From IMG/VR virus record IMGVR_UViG_3300000228_000016, positions 1 to 42,306 of that record: DNA of 42,306 nucleotides; one strand, given 5' to 3'. The notes under the pieces are model-generated. The model ran no database searches. It saw nothing but the letters and a program-made list of their open reading frames with translations, and was not told the DNA's origin. The stretch comes from a virus. Position 1 is the first letter of the stretch; each line of letters starts with the position of its first letter. Positions 13,085 through 22,450 of this stretch are shown in pieces. The position numbers were made by a program, and so were the translations under genes.

Positions 13085-14495
13085 AGATAACGCCAATGAA
13101 ATAATTGAAATGAAACTCCTAGACAAACAGATGATTGCCTATGAGTTTTTGACTGATAATAAGACCATTGAAGTTGTTTACGGAGGAGGAGCAAGAGGAG
13201 GAAAAAGTTATCTAGGTTGTGCTTGGATAATTCAATCTTGCTTTGAATATCCAGAAAGTCGTTGGTTAATCGGACGATCCAGACTTAAGGATTTAAAGAG
13301 AACAACTTTTAAAACCTTTATGAAAATTCTAAGCGAATTAGGATTAGAAAAAGGAAAAGATTGGCAATATAACGGACAGACAGATACTTTGATTTTTTAC
13401 GAAACAGGCAGTGAAGTAGTATTTGTTGACTTATTCCATTACCCACAAGATCCAGAATATACAAAATTAGGATCATTAGAATTAACAGGGGCATTTTTAG
13501 ATGAGTGTGGAGAAGTACCACATCTTGCTAAAAATATTGTTCTTACTCGTTTATCTTTTATGCTTGAAGAATACGGTATAACTCCTAAACTTTTAATGAC
13601 TTGTAATCCAAAAAAGAATTGGCTTTACTTTGAGTATTATGAACCTTGGAAGAAAGGACAGTTAAAAGAAGACGCTCAGTTTATCATTTCATTGGTAGAT
13701 GATAATCACTATATAGCTAAGTCATATATTCATTTATTAGAAAATAACATAACAGATCACGCAAGTGTACAACGTTTAAGATACGGCAACTGGGAGTATG
13801 ATAACGAAGACGTTTCATTATTCACTTATAAAAACATTTTAGATATTTTCAGTAACGATCATGTCTCAGGCGGATTAGCATATATAACTTGTGATGTAGC
13901 TAGATATGGAAAAGATTATTTAGTAATAATGGTCTGGGAAGGATTAAAAGTTGTTGAAACTATTATCCTTGAAAAATCTTCTATACCTGAAATTGTCGAA
14001 TTAATCAAAGCTTATGCAAGTAAATATAGAGTACCTAGATCACGAATAATAGTAGATGATGGAGGAGTAGGCGGAGGAGTAGTCGATTATCTTCCTAACT
14101 GTGTTTCATTTGTTGGAGCTTCTAGCCCTATTGATAAAGAAAATTACAAAAATCTAAGAACACAGTGTTATTACCGATTAAGTGAAGTTGTTAAAGATGC
14201 TGAATTATATGTAATGTTCACTAATAATTCTACCAAGAAAAATGCTATCAAAGAATTTATAGTAACTGATTTACAAGCAATAGAAAGAAAAAATATAGAC
14301 AGTGATGGTAAATTAGAAATAAATTCCAAAGATGAAATTAAAGGAAAAACTGGAAGATCACCTGACTTTGGAGATTGTTTATCCATGAGAATGATATTCC
14401 ATAAGAAAAAAGTTAAGTTCGGCATAACAAGTATTTATACAGAAGATCCTGATTATCGTTACAGTGATAACGATGGTTACGATGATGACGATTAA
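13065..14495 (+). CDS. terL: Terminase large subunit
   Basis: 476 aa from ATG 13065. Packaging ATPase: Walker A GGGARGGKS (40-48), Walker B with LTGAFLDECGE near residue 145, coupling motif MTCNP. The nuclease half has CDVARYGKD, IIVDDGGVGGGV and GRSPDFGDCLS, giving the acidic metal-binding residues of the RNase H-like headful or cos nuclease. It cuts concatemeric DNA and drives it into the prohead. Complete, with all motifs intact. No HNH gene adjoins it, so the packaging type cannot be judged by that sign. Confidence 0.95.
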   Translation: MPKTKSKDNANEIIEMKLLDKQMIAYEFLTDNKTIEVVYGGGARGGKSYLGCAWIIQSCFEYPESRWLIGRSRLKDLKRTTFKTFMKILSELGLEKGKDWQYNGQTDTLIFYETGSEVVFVDLFHYPQDPEYTKLGSLELTGAFLDECGEVPHLAKNIVLTRLSFMLEEYGITPKLLMTCNPKKNWLYFEYYEPWKKGQLKEDAQFIISLVDDNHYIAKSYIHLLENNITDHASVQRLRYGNWEYDNEDVSLFTYKNILDIFSNDHVSGGLAYITCDVARYGKDYLVIMVWEGLKVVETIILEKSSIPEIVELIKAYASKYRVPRSRIIVDDGGVGGGVVDYLPNCVSFVGASSPIDKENYKNLRTQCYYRLSEVVKDAELYVMFTNNSTKKNAIKEFIVTDLQAIERKNIDSDGKLEINSKDEIKGKTGRSPDFGDCLSMRMIFHKKKVKFGITSIYTEDPDYRYSDNDGYDDDD

Positions 14496-14568
14496 TTAAG
14501 AAATTAGATATAGTAAATAATCAGAAAATAGCATAAAATGGTGAAGTATTTTTTCAAAGAGAACAAAC

Positions 14569-15927
14569 ATGGGAATAATAAATAAACTAACTGGATTTTT
14601 AGGTTTGAATGATAATCAAATTGACGATTCAGAAGACAAAAGAATTATTGATGAAGTAGAAGAAATTGAAAAAGAAATTGAAAATAATAACCCTTATGTT
14701 GAAGTAGCAATCAATGAGTTTATCAAAGAATTTGAGGAACGTTTCGATGCAGGTATATTTGGATTCACTACTTATTCAGAGGTAATGCACGAAATAGAAT
14801 TATCCGAATTACAAAGAAATAAATTAGACCCTCAGATTAAATCCACTTTGTCCACATTAATTTATTCTGTAATGCAAAAATTATTGACGTTTACAGCTAA
14901 AGACGAAACAGAACAGGCAATAGATTTAAAAGAATTTTCAGAACTTATTATCAGTAGTTTAGAGACTATACCGTTTTCTGTTACTCTTTCATCAATGCTT
15001 GAAACAAAAATATACTACGGCTTTGTAATAGCTGAAAAAGTATATAAGTTATTTGAAAATAAAAAGTATAAATTTAAAAGACTGCTTAAAGATATAAAAG
15101 TAAAAAGAGTAGGACAAGTAGGCTTTCAAATAGATAGATTTAATAACATCATAGGGATAAAATCACTTATGAATAATAATAGGGTTTATCCATTAAGTAA
15201 ATTTCTATACTCCACTTTTAACCCTGAATTTGACAATCATTATGGATCAGGAGTTATTGAATATGTAAATAAACTCTCATGGTTAAAGGGAAAGTTATTA
15301 GAGCAATACTCTCTTGGTCTAGCTAAAAAAGCTGTTCCTGCAAGTGTAATAAAAGTAGATGATATTAGCGACCCTAATACGATGACTTATGCTAAAAGAC
15401 TTTTAAAAATCCTAAAAAAAGGAGGGGGAGCAGTTGTACCTTCTGATATACAGTATGAAACAAATATCGAATCAACAGGACAAGAAGGTAGTTATATTCA
15501 AGCTATGGATTGGATAGATTCACAAATAGCAAAAGCTATTCTAGGCAACACTCTAACAAATAACGAGGGAATTAATGGAACAGGCTCATTCGCTCAATCT
15601 CAGACACACATGCAAGTTACAAGTATTTATTCCAATTACCTTGAGATACTTGTCCTTGATCTTATTCAGAAGCAAGTTATTTACCCATTGTTAAAACTTA
15701 ACTTTGATGAAATAAATTATCCTGAAGATATTTACCCTATTATTTCTTTAGAGAACTCTGACCCTGCTAAACGTAAACTTGATATCAACACTATTACTGC
15801 TTTAACAGACAAAGGTTTTATAAATCCTAAAAATTTATCTGACTTAAATAAAATAAGAAAAATGTATGAATTTTCAGAAATAAAAGAGGAGCAACTACAA
15901 GAGTACTTACCTCAACAAGTTGCATAG
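14569..15927 (+). CDS. Portal protein, Mu gp29-like (DUF935)
   Basis: 452 aa. Forms the dodecameric ring at the head vertex. The region KAILGNTLTNNEG...GSFAQSQTHMQV (about residues 323-350) is the hallmark of the Mu gp29/DUF935 portal family, and length fits. N-terminal acidic helix before the portal core. ATG at 14569 with AAAGAGAAC upstream; 73 bases separate it from the terminase. Confidence 0.9.
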   Translation: MGIINKLTGFLGLNDNQIDDSEDKRIIDEVEEIEKEIENNNPYVEVAINEFIKEFEERFDAGIFGFTTYSEVMHEIELSELQRNKLDPQIKSTLSTLIYSVMQKLLTFTAKDETEQAIDLKEFSELIISSLETIPFSVTLSSMLETKIYYGFVIAEKVYKLFENKKYKFKRLLKDIKVKRVGQVGFQIDRFNNIIGIKSLMNNNRVYPLSKFLYSTFNPEFDNHYGSGVIEYVNKLSWLKGKLLEQYSLGLAKKAVPASVIKVDDISDPNTMTYAKRLLKILKKGGGAVVPSDIQYETNIESTGQEGSYIQAMDWIDSQIAKAILGNTLTNNEGINGTGSFAQSQTHMQVTSIYSNYLEILVLDLIQKQVIYPLLKLNFDEINYPEDIYPIISLENSDPAKRKLDINTITALTDKGFINPKNLSDLNKIRKMYEFSEIKEEQLQEYLPQQVA

Positions 15928-15939
15928 ATAATAACAGTA

Positions 15940-15952
15940 AATAACAGTTATT
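15940..15952. promoter_or_regulatory. AATAACNGTTATT palindrome
   Basis: Exact AATAACAGTTATT, continuing as TTTAATA so that 19 bases match the sites at the ParB-like gene (40952-40970 inverted, 41058-41076). A half copy (ATAACAGTAA) precedes it. Lies between portal and protease genes, a likely operator. Confidence 0.5.
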
Positions 15953-15984
15953 TTAATAGAATAAAAGCATTTAGAAAAAGACTA

Positions 15985-16009
15985 TTGACAATATTAAATA
16001 TTTTGTCAA
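15985..16009. promoter_or_regulatory. TTGACAA-N11-TTGTCAA inverted repeat
   Basis: Perfect seven-base arms (15985-15991, 16003-16009) upstream of the protease gene. The left arm holds a consensus TTGACA; no good TATAAT stands 17 bases on, so it may be an operator rather than a promoter. Confidence 0.4.
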
Positions 16010-16054
16010 AATTAAGGGTATATAAACTTATTTTTAGCAAAATAATAAACAAAC

Positions 16055-17239
16055 ATGAAAAGTCTTAAAAATGTTGCTGTATTCAGTACAGGTACATTCA
16101 AGGGAAAAACTTATACTTTAGATGATTTAAACGAAATGGTAAGCGTTTCAAAATCTATTAAGTATAGTCCAAGAATAGGTCTAACTCACAATAGACAAAA
16201 ATTTGTAAGTTCTTATGGACTTGCAAAAAACTTTAAAGTCGATGGAAATTTAGTTAGAGCCGATTTAGAAGAAATCCCTGACAATGTATTTGAAGCAATA
16301 GACAAAGGCTACTTTCCAAGTAAAAGCATAAAACTTGCACATAATATCCCACTCCAAAGCGGTAAAGTTGTTAAAAATTTAATCACAAGTGTTGATTTAT
16401 TAGGGAATGAGATACCTGCTTTATTTGAAATAGAAGATGTTGCAGAAAAATTTAGCTTAGAAGAAGACGGCGAAGAAATAAGTATTGACGAATTTAGCCT
16501 TATTGAATTTATTGAAGAAAAAGGAGATCAAATGCCAAAGGGAATAGGAGAAGTAGATACTGATGGAGCAGGGAAGACACCTGATGTTAATACTCCAGAT
16601 GCAAACGATAAAACAGATAATCCAGTGACACCTGATGTTAAAGCAGTTGTTGAAATTCCAACTCAAAGCTCTTTTAACCTTGAGGATATTGTTAAAAGTG
16701 TTACACAACAAGTAACTGAAAAGTTACAATCTCAGTTTAGCCTTGTTGATGGAATGACTGAAAAAGTTAAAAAAATGGAAAAATCAAAGGTTATAGAAAG
16801 CGATAAATTATTTATCAGATCACTAACAGAAAAAGCTAATCCACAACTACTACCTAAAGATGTAAAAATTGTTACTGAACTTTTTAATTTACTCTCAGAT
16901 GATGAAGTTATTGATTTACCTAATACTTCTTGTTTCCATTTAAGCAAAATTGATGATGAGCAAACCAGTTTTTCTTTATCAGAAAATTTATCCCCAAAAG
17001 ATATTGTTAAAAGATTCTTGAATGAGATATTACCTGAGAGATCAGACTACAGCTTAGATGAGTACATTGAAGAAGTAGATGGTGTAAAAGTAACATCTCA
17101 TGACTTAGAGAGTGCAGGGGGAGATCTTGATGGTGCAAAACTTCTTAAAAAAGCTCACAAAATTGCAGGTGAAAAAGGACTTAAAACTGATACCCAAGAA
17201 GAACTAGAACATGTATTACATTTAGCGAGGATTTCATAA
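16055..17239 (+). CDS. Mu gpI-like prohead protease/scaffold
   Basis: 394 aa. The N-terminal 150 residues (TGTFKGKTYTLDDLNEMV, IGLTHNRQ, GYFPSKSIKL, SVDLLGNEIPAL) match the Mu I-protein protease family, a serine protease that matures the capsid. A Pro/Thr/Asp-rich linker (about 165-205) follows, then a Gln/Lys-rich helical scaffold-like region. As in Mu, one gene seems to encode protease and scaffold; an internal start for scaffold alone is possible (ATG near 16531 or 16755). No strong ribosome site precedes ATG 16055. Confidence 0.88.
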   Translation: MKSLKNVAVFSTGTFKGKTYTLDDLNEMVSVSKSIKYSPRIGLTHNRQKFVSSYGLAKNFKVDGNLVRADLEEIPDNVFEAIDKGYFPSKSIKLAHNIPLQSGKVVKNLITSVDLLGNEIPALFEIEDVAEKFSLEEDGEEISIDEFSLIEFIEEKGDQMPKGIGEVDTDGAGKTPDVNTPDANDKTDNPVTPDVKAVVEIPTQSSFNLEDIVKSVTQQVTEKLQSQFSLVDGMTEKVKKMEKSKVIESDKLFIRSLTEKANPQLLPKDVKIVTELFNLLSDDEVIDLPNTSCFHLSKIDDEQTSFSLSENLSPKDIVKRFLNEILPERSDYSLDEYIEEVDGVKVTSHDLESAGGDLDGAKLLKKAHKIAGEKGLKTDTQEELEHVLHLARIS

Positions 17240-17641
17240 ATGGCATTCACAAAATTTGGATTTCAGTATTCAGGTAGAGCTAAGGGAGCTATTCCAATAA
17301 ATACCCCTATTAAAGTTGCTGATAAAGATGGATCAATAATTAGATATGAAAAAGTATCTACTCAAGCAGATGACTTTGTAGGTATTTCGACATTAGATGC
17401 AGGTGACGGTGATGAGTTTCCGTGGACTGATGGTGGAATAGTTAAAGTCGAAACAACTACAGATCTAACAGCAGGTCAAAGAGTCATACTTGATTTTACT
17501 GTCCCTGCTGTCCCTAAAGTTAGATATTCAGCCTATACAGGAACAACTAAAGTCTGGTCAGTAGGAATAGCTTTAGAGGATGCAGTAGCAGGTCAAGTGA
17601 CATCAATCAAGTATGACAAACAACCTTATTTAATTACTTAA
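17240..17641 (+). CDS. Probable head decoration/stabilisation protein
   Basis: 133 aa, beta-rich, with GAIPINTPIKVADKDGSIIRYEK and LTAGQRVILDF segments like small capsid decoration proteins (DUF2190 type). Sits between protease and major capsid, the usual place. ATG at 17240, one base after the protease stop, with GCGAGGA upstream. Confidence 0.7.
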   Translation: MAFTKFGFQYSGRAKGAIPINTPIKVADKDGSIIRYEKVSTQADDFVGISTLDAGDGDEFPWTDGGIVKVETTTDLTAGQRVILDFTVPAVPKVRYSAYTGTTKVWSVGIALEDAVAGQVTSIKYDKQPYLIT

Positions 17642-17656
17642 AGGAGTAAAAATATC

Positions 17657-18004
17657 ATGGGTGGACCAAGAAAAGACGGGTCAAAATTAAGTGAAACTGG
17701 ATATAGAAGTGCTGGAGCCGCAGTCAATGCCGGTGTAGCAAGTGCTGTATCTTTTAAAAAAGGAGCAGATGGGAAACTCGCATCAGTTCCAGGCGGAAAA
17801 GCAGGGAAGATAACATCAACAAGAAAAGTCGCAGGAGCAATAGTTGATAAATTTGGAGCAAGAGCGGCAAGAGCTAATTTCCAAAGAAATACTACATCAG
17901 CCAAAGCTATTGTAAAAGCTATTGCTCAAGATAACAAAGGAAAGGCTAACGCTAAAAGTCTAAAAGCAGTGATTAAAAAAGCAAAAAGAGATACTAGAAA
18001 TTAA
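17657..18004 (+). CDS. Highly basic Ala/Gly/Lys-rich virion-module protein, 115 aa
   Basis: ATG at 17657 with AAGGAG at 17641-17646. Rich in Lys, Arg, Ala and Gly with few acidic residues; the C-terminal half looks helical with repeated Lys-Ala pairs, recalling histone H1-like tails. Lies between the decoration protein and major capsid genes. It may bind packaged DNA or serve as scaffold; no family recognised. Confidence 0.7.
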   Translation: MGGPRKDGSKLSETGYRSAGAAVNAGVASAVSFKKGADGKLASVPGGKAGKITSTRKVAGAIVDKFGARAARANFQRNTTSAKAIVKAIAQDNKGKANAKSLKAVIKKAKRDTRN

Positions 18005-18025
18005 AAGGTAAAGGAATAACAAACA

Positions 18026-18994
18026 ATGGCACTTAAAAGGAAAGAGCTTAAACGTGACGCTGTCTTATCAGAATTAATGATTAGAAGAATGGTCGCAGAT
18101 AAGTACAACGCCGCTAATAAAATCAGTCCAGTTATTACTGTATCAAAACGAACTGATATGTATTATGTTTTTGATGATTCTAACTCAAGATTAGAGAATA
18201 CAGCGGCTGATCGTAAAGGTGGAACAAATGAAGTAGATTTCGGTTTCGGGACTGATACATACAGAATTAATGATTATGGATTAAAAGTCTATATTCACCC
18301 TGATTTATTGGATGACGTGGATGATGCGATTAGCTCTAATATTAGACAAGCCGCTTCTCAGCATTTAACTGATTTAATGGTAATAGATAGAGAATATAGA
18401 TGTAACAAAGTATTCTTTAATAATACAATAATGGCAGGATGTACAGAAGCATTAGACAATAATTCAGCGGTTGATAATGAAAATTCAGACTTCATAAGTT
18501 TAGTAGACGATTCATTAGAAAAAGTCAGAATGGGTGCAGGAATCGAAGCTAACACATGGTTAATGAATAAAAAGATTTGGAGAAAAGTAAGAAGAAGACC
18601 TGATTTGATAAAACTTATGAAAGATGATTCAATCAGAAGACTATCTTTAAAAGACCTTGCTTATATCATGGAAGATCAAGATTTCGATCTCCCGAACATG
18701 GTAGTAGCAGGACAAACATATAATACAGCTCCAGAAGGTAAGACAAAATCTTTTGCTGATGTTTGGGACCCTTGTATGTTATTTGCTTATGTTAACCCTC
18801 AACAAAAAACTGTTATGGAAAACACTTTTAGTAAAACTTTCATGAGAAAGCAAGACGGTATAAATGTATTTTTCTATGATGATCCGGATCCAGACAAAGA
18901 CGGTCAATACTGTAAAGTAAAAACTAACTATGGATTCAAGATCACTAATAAATCAGCAGGTTATCTAATAACTAACTGTTTAAAAACAGCGTAA
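18026..18994 (+). CDS. Major capsid protein
   Basis: 322 aa, the size of HK97-fold capsids. Recognised by context (after protease, before connectors), length and segments such as ISPVITVSKRTDMYYVFD, YGLKVYIHPDLLDD, NTWLMNKKIWRKVRRRPDL and a C-terminal YGFKITNKSAGYLI beta region typical of Mu-like or related coats. No N-terminal propeptide of obvious delta-domain type. Strong ribosome site AAAGGA at 18010-18015, as expected for a highly expressed gene. Confidence 0.87.
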   Translation: MALKRKELKRDAVLSELMIRRMVADKYNAANKISPVITVSKRTDMYYVFDDSNSRLENTAADRKGGTNEVDFGFGTDTYRINDYGLKVYIHPDLLDDVDDAISSNIRQAASQHLTDLMVIDREYRCNKVFFNNTIMAGCTEALDNNSAVDNENSDFISLVDDSLEKVRMGAGIEANTWLMNKKIWRKVRRRPDLIKLMKDDSIRRLSLKDLAYIMEDQDFDLPNMVVAGQTYNTAPEGKTKSFADVWDPCMLFAYVNPQQKTVMENTFSKTFMRKQDGINVFFYDDPDPDKDGQYCKVKTNYGFKITNKSAGYLITNCLKTA

Positions 18995-19006
18995 GGAGTT
19001 AATAAT

Positions 19007-19303
19007 ATGAGTAAAGGCGTTCAGTTCGCACTAAACAGAGGTCAAAGCGTAAGAATTAATGGAGTTAGTTGTACTGACCCAGTTGTTACAACTGACTATC
19101 CAACAGCTAAAGCATGGGCAAAGTTACACGTTGGGACGATTATCGGAGAAGAAGAGGAAGACGAAGAAGAAGTTAATCACCCTATGTTTGGAAAAAACAA
19201 TGTTGATATAGATGTAGGTGTTTTTGATGAAAACAACCTAAATTCTTCAGAAGAAAAAGATGATGAAGATGATACTCCAAAGAGAGGTAGAAACAGAAGA
19301 TGA
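19007..19303 (+). CDS. Hypothetical head-module protein with acidic tail, 98 aa
   Basis: ATG at 19007 with AAGGAG upstream. Beta-like N-terminal 45 residues, then a long run of Glu/Asp and a short basic end (KRGRNRR). Overlaps the next gene (ATGA). Structural accessory role inferred from position only. Confidence 0.65.
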   Translation: MSKGVQFALNRGQSVRINGVSCTDPVVTTDYPTAKAWAKLHVGTIIGEEEEDEEEVNHPMFGKNNVDIDVGVFDENNLNSSEEKDDEDDTPKRGRNRR

Positions 19304-19722
19304 GCTTAGAAACTACTGGAAAAGTACCGATGAATCGTAAAGAATCAGTTGCACTTGGGAGTGTTGCCCCTAATCAAACCTTTACTATTTTTGAAGCTAC
19401 AGAAGATTGTAATATTCAGTCTATATCAGTAACTAATGCCACTGCTTATGCTCTTGATGCTAGTAACAATATCGCTTTTCATGTTCTTAATAAAGGATTA
19501 GATGGAACAGGTACAACAATAGTTGCTGATAAAGCTACTTTAAAAAATACTACTAAGCTAACAGGTAGTGTAATAAGTGCTAATGTTCCTCTTAGTCTTA
19601 CTTTGACAGCAAATATATTTGTTCCAAAAGGTTCTGTTTTAACTATGTTAATAGAAAAAACAGGAACAGTCACAGCTCTAGCAGGTGCATTAGTTACAGT
19701 AAAGTATAAAGGTAAAGTTTAA
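19300..19722 (+). CDS. Hypothetical beta-sandwich head protein, 140 aa
   Basis: Thr/Val/Ala-rich with alternating hydrophobic residues, no cysteine motifs; looks like a beta-sandwich. Forms a pair with the next gene, which has a similar look, between capsid and connector. Possible head fibre or decoration protein. Confidence 0.65.
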   Translation: MSLETTGKVPMNRKESVALGSVAPNQTFTIFEATEDCNIQSISVTNATAYALDASNNIAFHVLNKGLDGTGTTIVADKATLKNTTKLTGSVISANVPLSLTLTANIFVPKGSVLTMLIEKTGTVTALAGALVTVKYKGKV

Positions 19723-20036
19723 TGGATCTTAAGAGTAATATCTTTAACAGTGATGTTAAAAATGGATATGCTGTAGGATCAACACCAGAAGTAATATTTC
19801 CTGCTGTAACCAACAAGATGTATTATGTTGATTCAATCACAGCATATTCAGGCACAGATTCAGTTATAAACATCTATTCAGATACGGACGTTATATGGAG
19901 CGGATTTGTTAAAGCGGGTGATACTGCTTTAAGTACTTGTTTCAAAAATAAGCTTTTAGGAGTTCATGGAGAAGCATTAAAAGCTAAAGTAATGACAGGT
20001 ACAGGAGCAGTTACTTTAATTGCTGTGTTGAAATAA
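19722..20036 (+). CDS. Hypothetical beta-sandwich head protein, 104 aa
   Basis: TAATG overlap with the previous gene. Beta-rich with VIFPAVTNKMYYVDSI and GAVTLIAVLK ends. Like its neighbour it resembles small jelly-roll decoration proteins of virions. No family named. Confidence 0.65.
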   Translation: MDLKSNIFNSDVKNGYAVGSTPEVIFPAVTNKMYYVDSITAYSGTDSVINIYSDTDVIWSGFVKAGDTALSTCFKNKLLGVHGEALKAKVMTGTGAVTLIAVLK

Positions 20037-20500
20037 TGGATTGTGTTTATTGTACCTCTGATGATGTAATTGATGTATTGCCTGATACTTTGGATAGCGA
20101 TGTTCTTGGATTAGATAAAATACAAAAAGCAATAAATCACGCAGGTTCATGGATAGATGCAAGATTAAAGCATTTATATAAAACTCCTTTACAAGTTATA
20201 ACTGGTGATTTCCCAACAGAATTAACTTATGCTTGTGCTTATTTCTCGGCTCATTTTTGTCTGTTAAAATATTTTTCTGGAAACAGTTATACTCAAGAAC
20301 AAGCTAATTTTAGAAAAGAATTTAAAAATATTGCTGAGGAATATTTAACAGCTTTAGAAGCAGGTAAATATTTTGTAAGTGAATTTAGTACACCAGATGT
20401 TGAAGATACTTCATCAAAAAATTTCTATTTTGATGAAGACGAGGAATATACCAATACTAATGAGATTATCTCAAGAGTAACAAGTAAAAGGTTTCTATGA
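20036..20500 (+). CDS. Head-tail connector, Mu gp36-like (DUF1320)
   Basis: 154 aa. Starts CTSDDVIDVLPD, then an AINHAGSWIDARL helix and KTPL turn, the typical pattern of the DUF1320/gp36 adaptor that extends the portal ring. C-terminus acidic. TAATG overlap upstream and ATGA overlap downstream. Confidence 0.8.
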   Translation: MDCVYCTSDDVIDVLPDTLDSDVLGLDKIQKAINHAGSWIDARLKHLYKTPLQVITGDFPTELTYACAYFSAHFCLLKYFSGNSYTQEQANFRKEFKNIAEEYLTALEAGKYFVSEFSTPDVEDTSSKNFYFDEDEEYTNTNEIISRVTSKRFL

Positions 20501-20946
20501 TAGCAATTCAATTATCATTATCTAAAGCTTTTGCTCAAGGTATAGAAAATCTTAAGAAAAAATCTCAAGATATGACTAAAGAACTTACAGAAATAGGTGA
20601 CTTAGTTATGTCTGAATGGGATAAGAACTTTGAAAGTGAAGGAAGACCTGCTCGATGGAAAGAGACTAAACAGCCTAATAAGATACTTCAAAAGTCTTTA
20701 AGTTTGAGAATGTCTTTGACCAAAAAAAGCAGTCCTTTTAATCTGTATAAGCTCTCAAAGTTAAGTATTAATTTAGGAACTATTTTACCTTATGCTAATT
20801 TACATAAAAATGGGGGATATATCCAAGCATGGGGCAAAACAAGAGTTTATATAGACAAAAGGGACATGACTTATTTGCCACCTGATGTTAACAGCAAAAT
20901 GGAAAATGTTGTTTTAAAATCCTTAAAAGGTGCAGTGACAATATGA
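20497..20946 (+). CDS. Tail completion/virion morphogenesis protein, Mu gpG-like
   Basis: 149 aa. The segment NFESEGRPARWKE (about residues 46-58) is the signature of the phage virion morphogenesis family, followed by LPYANLHKNGG. Acts at the head-tail joint. Basic protein; overlapping start and stop with neighbours. Confidence 0.82.
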   Translation: MIAIQLSLSKAFAQGIENLKKKSQDMTKELTEIGDLVMSEWDKNFESEGRPARWKETKQPNKILQKSLSLRMSLTKKSSPFNLYKLSKLSINLGTILPYANLHKNGGYIQAWGKTRVYIDKRDMTYLPPDVNSKMENVVLKSLKGAVTI

Positions 20947-21428
20947 CATGGGATGCAATAACAATAGATCAAAGTATTGAAATAAGGAACGCTTTCTGGC
21001 AAGTATTTGAAGACAATGATTATTTATCAGAAAAATTAAAAGATAACAATATTATCATTAGACATTATCTTCCACACGATGTTGTTAATGTTAAAAAATA
21101 TCCTTATATAGCAGTAATTGATTATTCAAATATTGACTACGAGGAAACGTTTAATACCAATGAGTTAGTATCAGAAGAATTTTTTATACAGATAGCTGAG
21201 AAAGCCAGTAGCTATGACGAAGCTAAGAAAAAAGCAAAGCTCTTATATCTCAATATAAGAGCAATGATTAAAACGTCAAATAATCTAGGTCTTTATTATA
21301 TTAATGAAATTAAGTTTATAAATATCAGGAACAGGGAAGGAATCGAAGCTCAACCGAGGACTTGGATATACACAATTTCAGTAAAAATAAGAATTGATTA
21401 CCAAGAAAGTATATTAGAAGAAATTTAA
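20943..21428 (+). CDS. Probable tail terminator protein
   Basis: 161 aa, alpha/beta with a YPYIAVIDY strand and a basic C-terminal strand pair; size and position between gpG-like and tube protein fit the tail terminator that caps the tube. Assignment by synteny. Confidence 0.65.
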   Translation: MTWDAITIDQSIEIRNAFWQVFEDNDYLSEKLKDNNIIIRHYLPHDVVNVKKYPYIAVIDYSNIDYEETFNTNELVSEEFFIQIAEKASSYDEAKKKAKLLYLNIRAMIKTSNNLGLYYINEIKFINIRNREGIEAQPRTWIYTISVKIRIDYQESILEEI

Positions 21429-21441
21429 GGAGATCGCCCAG

Positions 21442-22356
21442 ATGGGAAACTTAATAGATGGAAGTTTACAAATAAATTCAAACGAACTTTTAAGAAGTAA
21501 AAAATTAGCCTTTGCAGGTGTCAACACTTTACAAGTAGCTGATAGATACAATGATACAATAACTCCACTTTCATCAGAAGGTTGGGAAGATCTTGGAGAT
21601 ATAGAGCAAATATCACCTGATAAGAAATATGATATTTTGGAGTTAGCGAACGGATGGCCCTCTACTTCAAAAGGGGGAATTGTTACAGGGATGAGCATGT
21701 CAATAGGCGTGACTTATAGCAATCCAACACTACAAGGTTTAGATTATGCTAATGCGTCAAACTATGCAATGCAAGTAAATACAGGCGGAACAGCTAAAAC
21801 TGTAACATCTGGAAGTACAAAGGATAAATTAGTGTTTTCATCTGCCCCTGATTATCAGCCTAACGAACTTTTAGAAGTTGATCTAAGTAGTGGAACAAGT
21901 TATGGTATCAAAAAACAAATAGCTTTTGTAATTAAAGTTGTAGGAAATAATGTTTTTATATCAAGATTGTCACAAGCCCCTAAGTCTGGAGCAGCTATCA
22001 AAAGAGTTAACGGATATGGAGCTGATAGCCAGTTTGTTGATAGTGCTACTTTACAAAATAGTGGTGTTCTTATGACAGAAGGAGCTACTGAATCACCAGA
22101 AGTTAGAGCTAGAATATTCAATGTAAATGTTACCACTAGAAGTATTTTCTTAACTTACATCGAACAAGCAGAAGTAAGAATGCCTGTTGCTTTAAAAAGA
22201 ACAGCTAAGGAAAAGGAGTTAATGACAGCAGGATTTACATTAATGGTAATCCCTCAATATGGAAACTTTACAGATAGAAATGGTCAAGCATTAACTGGAG
22301 TTCCATATTTATGTCAAACTGGATTGTTACCACAACAATTTACTGTTTCTACTTAA
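21442..22356 (+). CDS. Major tail (tube) protein
   Basis: 304 aa, beta-rich, LIDGSLQINS start and GVTYSNPTLQ, FTLMVIPQYGNF segments; lies directly before the tail chaperone frameshift pair, the standard place of the tube protein. AAGGAG at 21427-21432 supports ATG 21442. No sheath gene adjoins it. A stem-loop follows at 22400-22427. Confidence 0.82.
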   Translation: MGNLIDGSLQINSNELLRSKKLAFAGVNTLQVADRYNDTITPLSSEGWEDLGDIEQISPDKKYDILELANGWPSTSKGGIVTGMSMSIGVTYSNPTLQGLDYANASNYAMQVNTGGTAKTVTSGSTKDKLVFSSAPDYQPNELLEVDLSSGTSYGIKKQIAFVIKVVGNNVFISRLSQAPKSGAAIKRVNGYGADSQFVDSATLQNSGVLMTEGATESPEVRARIFNVNVTTRSIFLTYIEQAEVRMPVALKRTAKEKELMTAGFTLMVIPQYGNFTDRNGQALTGVPYLCQTGLLPQQFTVST

Positions 22357-22370
22357 TAAATATATATTCT

Positions 22371-22388
22371 TAATTCTGACAAAGGTTT
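22371..22388 (+). repeat. 18-base repeat TAATTCTGACAAAGGTTT, copy 1
   Basis: Exact match to 32687-32704. Both copies stand just ahead of tail genes. No consistent -10 follows, so the role is open. Confidence 0.6.
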
Positions 22389-22399
22389 TAAATATTATG

Positions 22400-22427
22400 A
22401 TATTCTAGTATTAATTTACTAGAATAT
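22400..22427 (+). terminator. Stem-loop after tube gene
   Basis: Perfect 11-base arms (22400-22410, 22417-22427) with a six-base loop, followed by TTTGTC. A moderate terminator that would give more transcript for the tube gene than for downstream tail genes. Confidence 0.6.
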
Positions 22428-22450
22428 TTTGTCATTAAGGTAAAAAACAA

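Noticed and set aside
13318-14425. Leftward open frames inside the large terminase gene
   Set aside because: Antisense to a complete, motif-bearing terminase gene.
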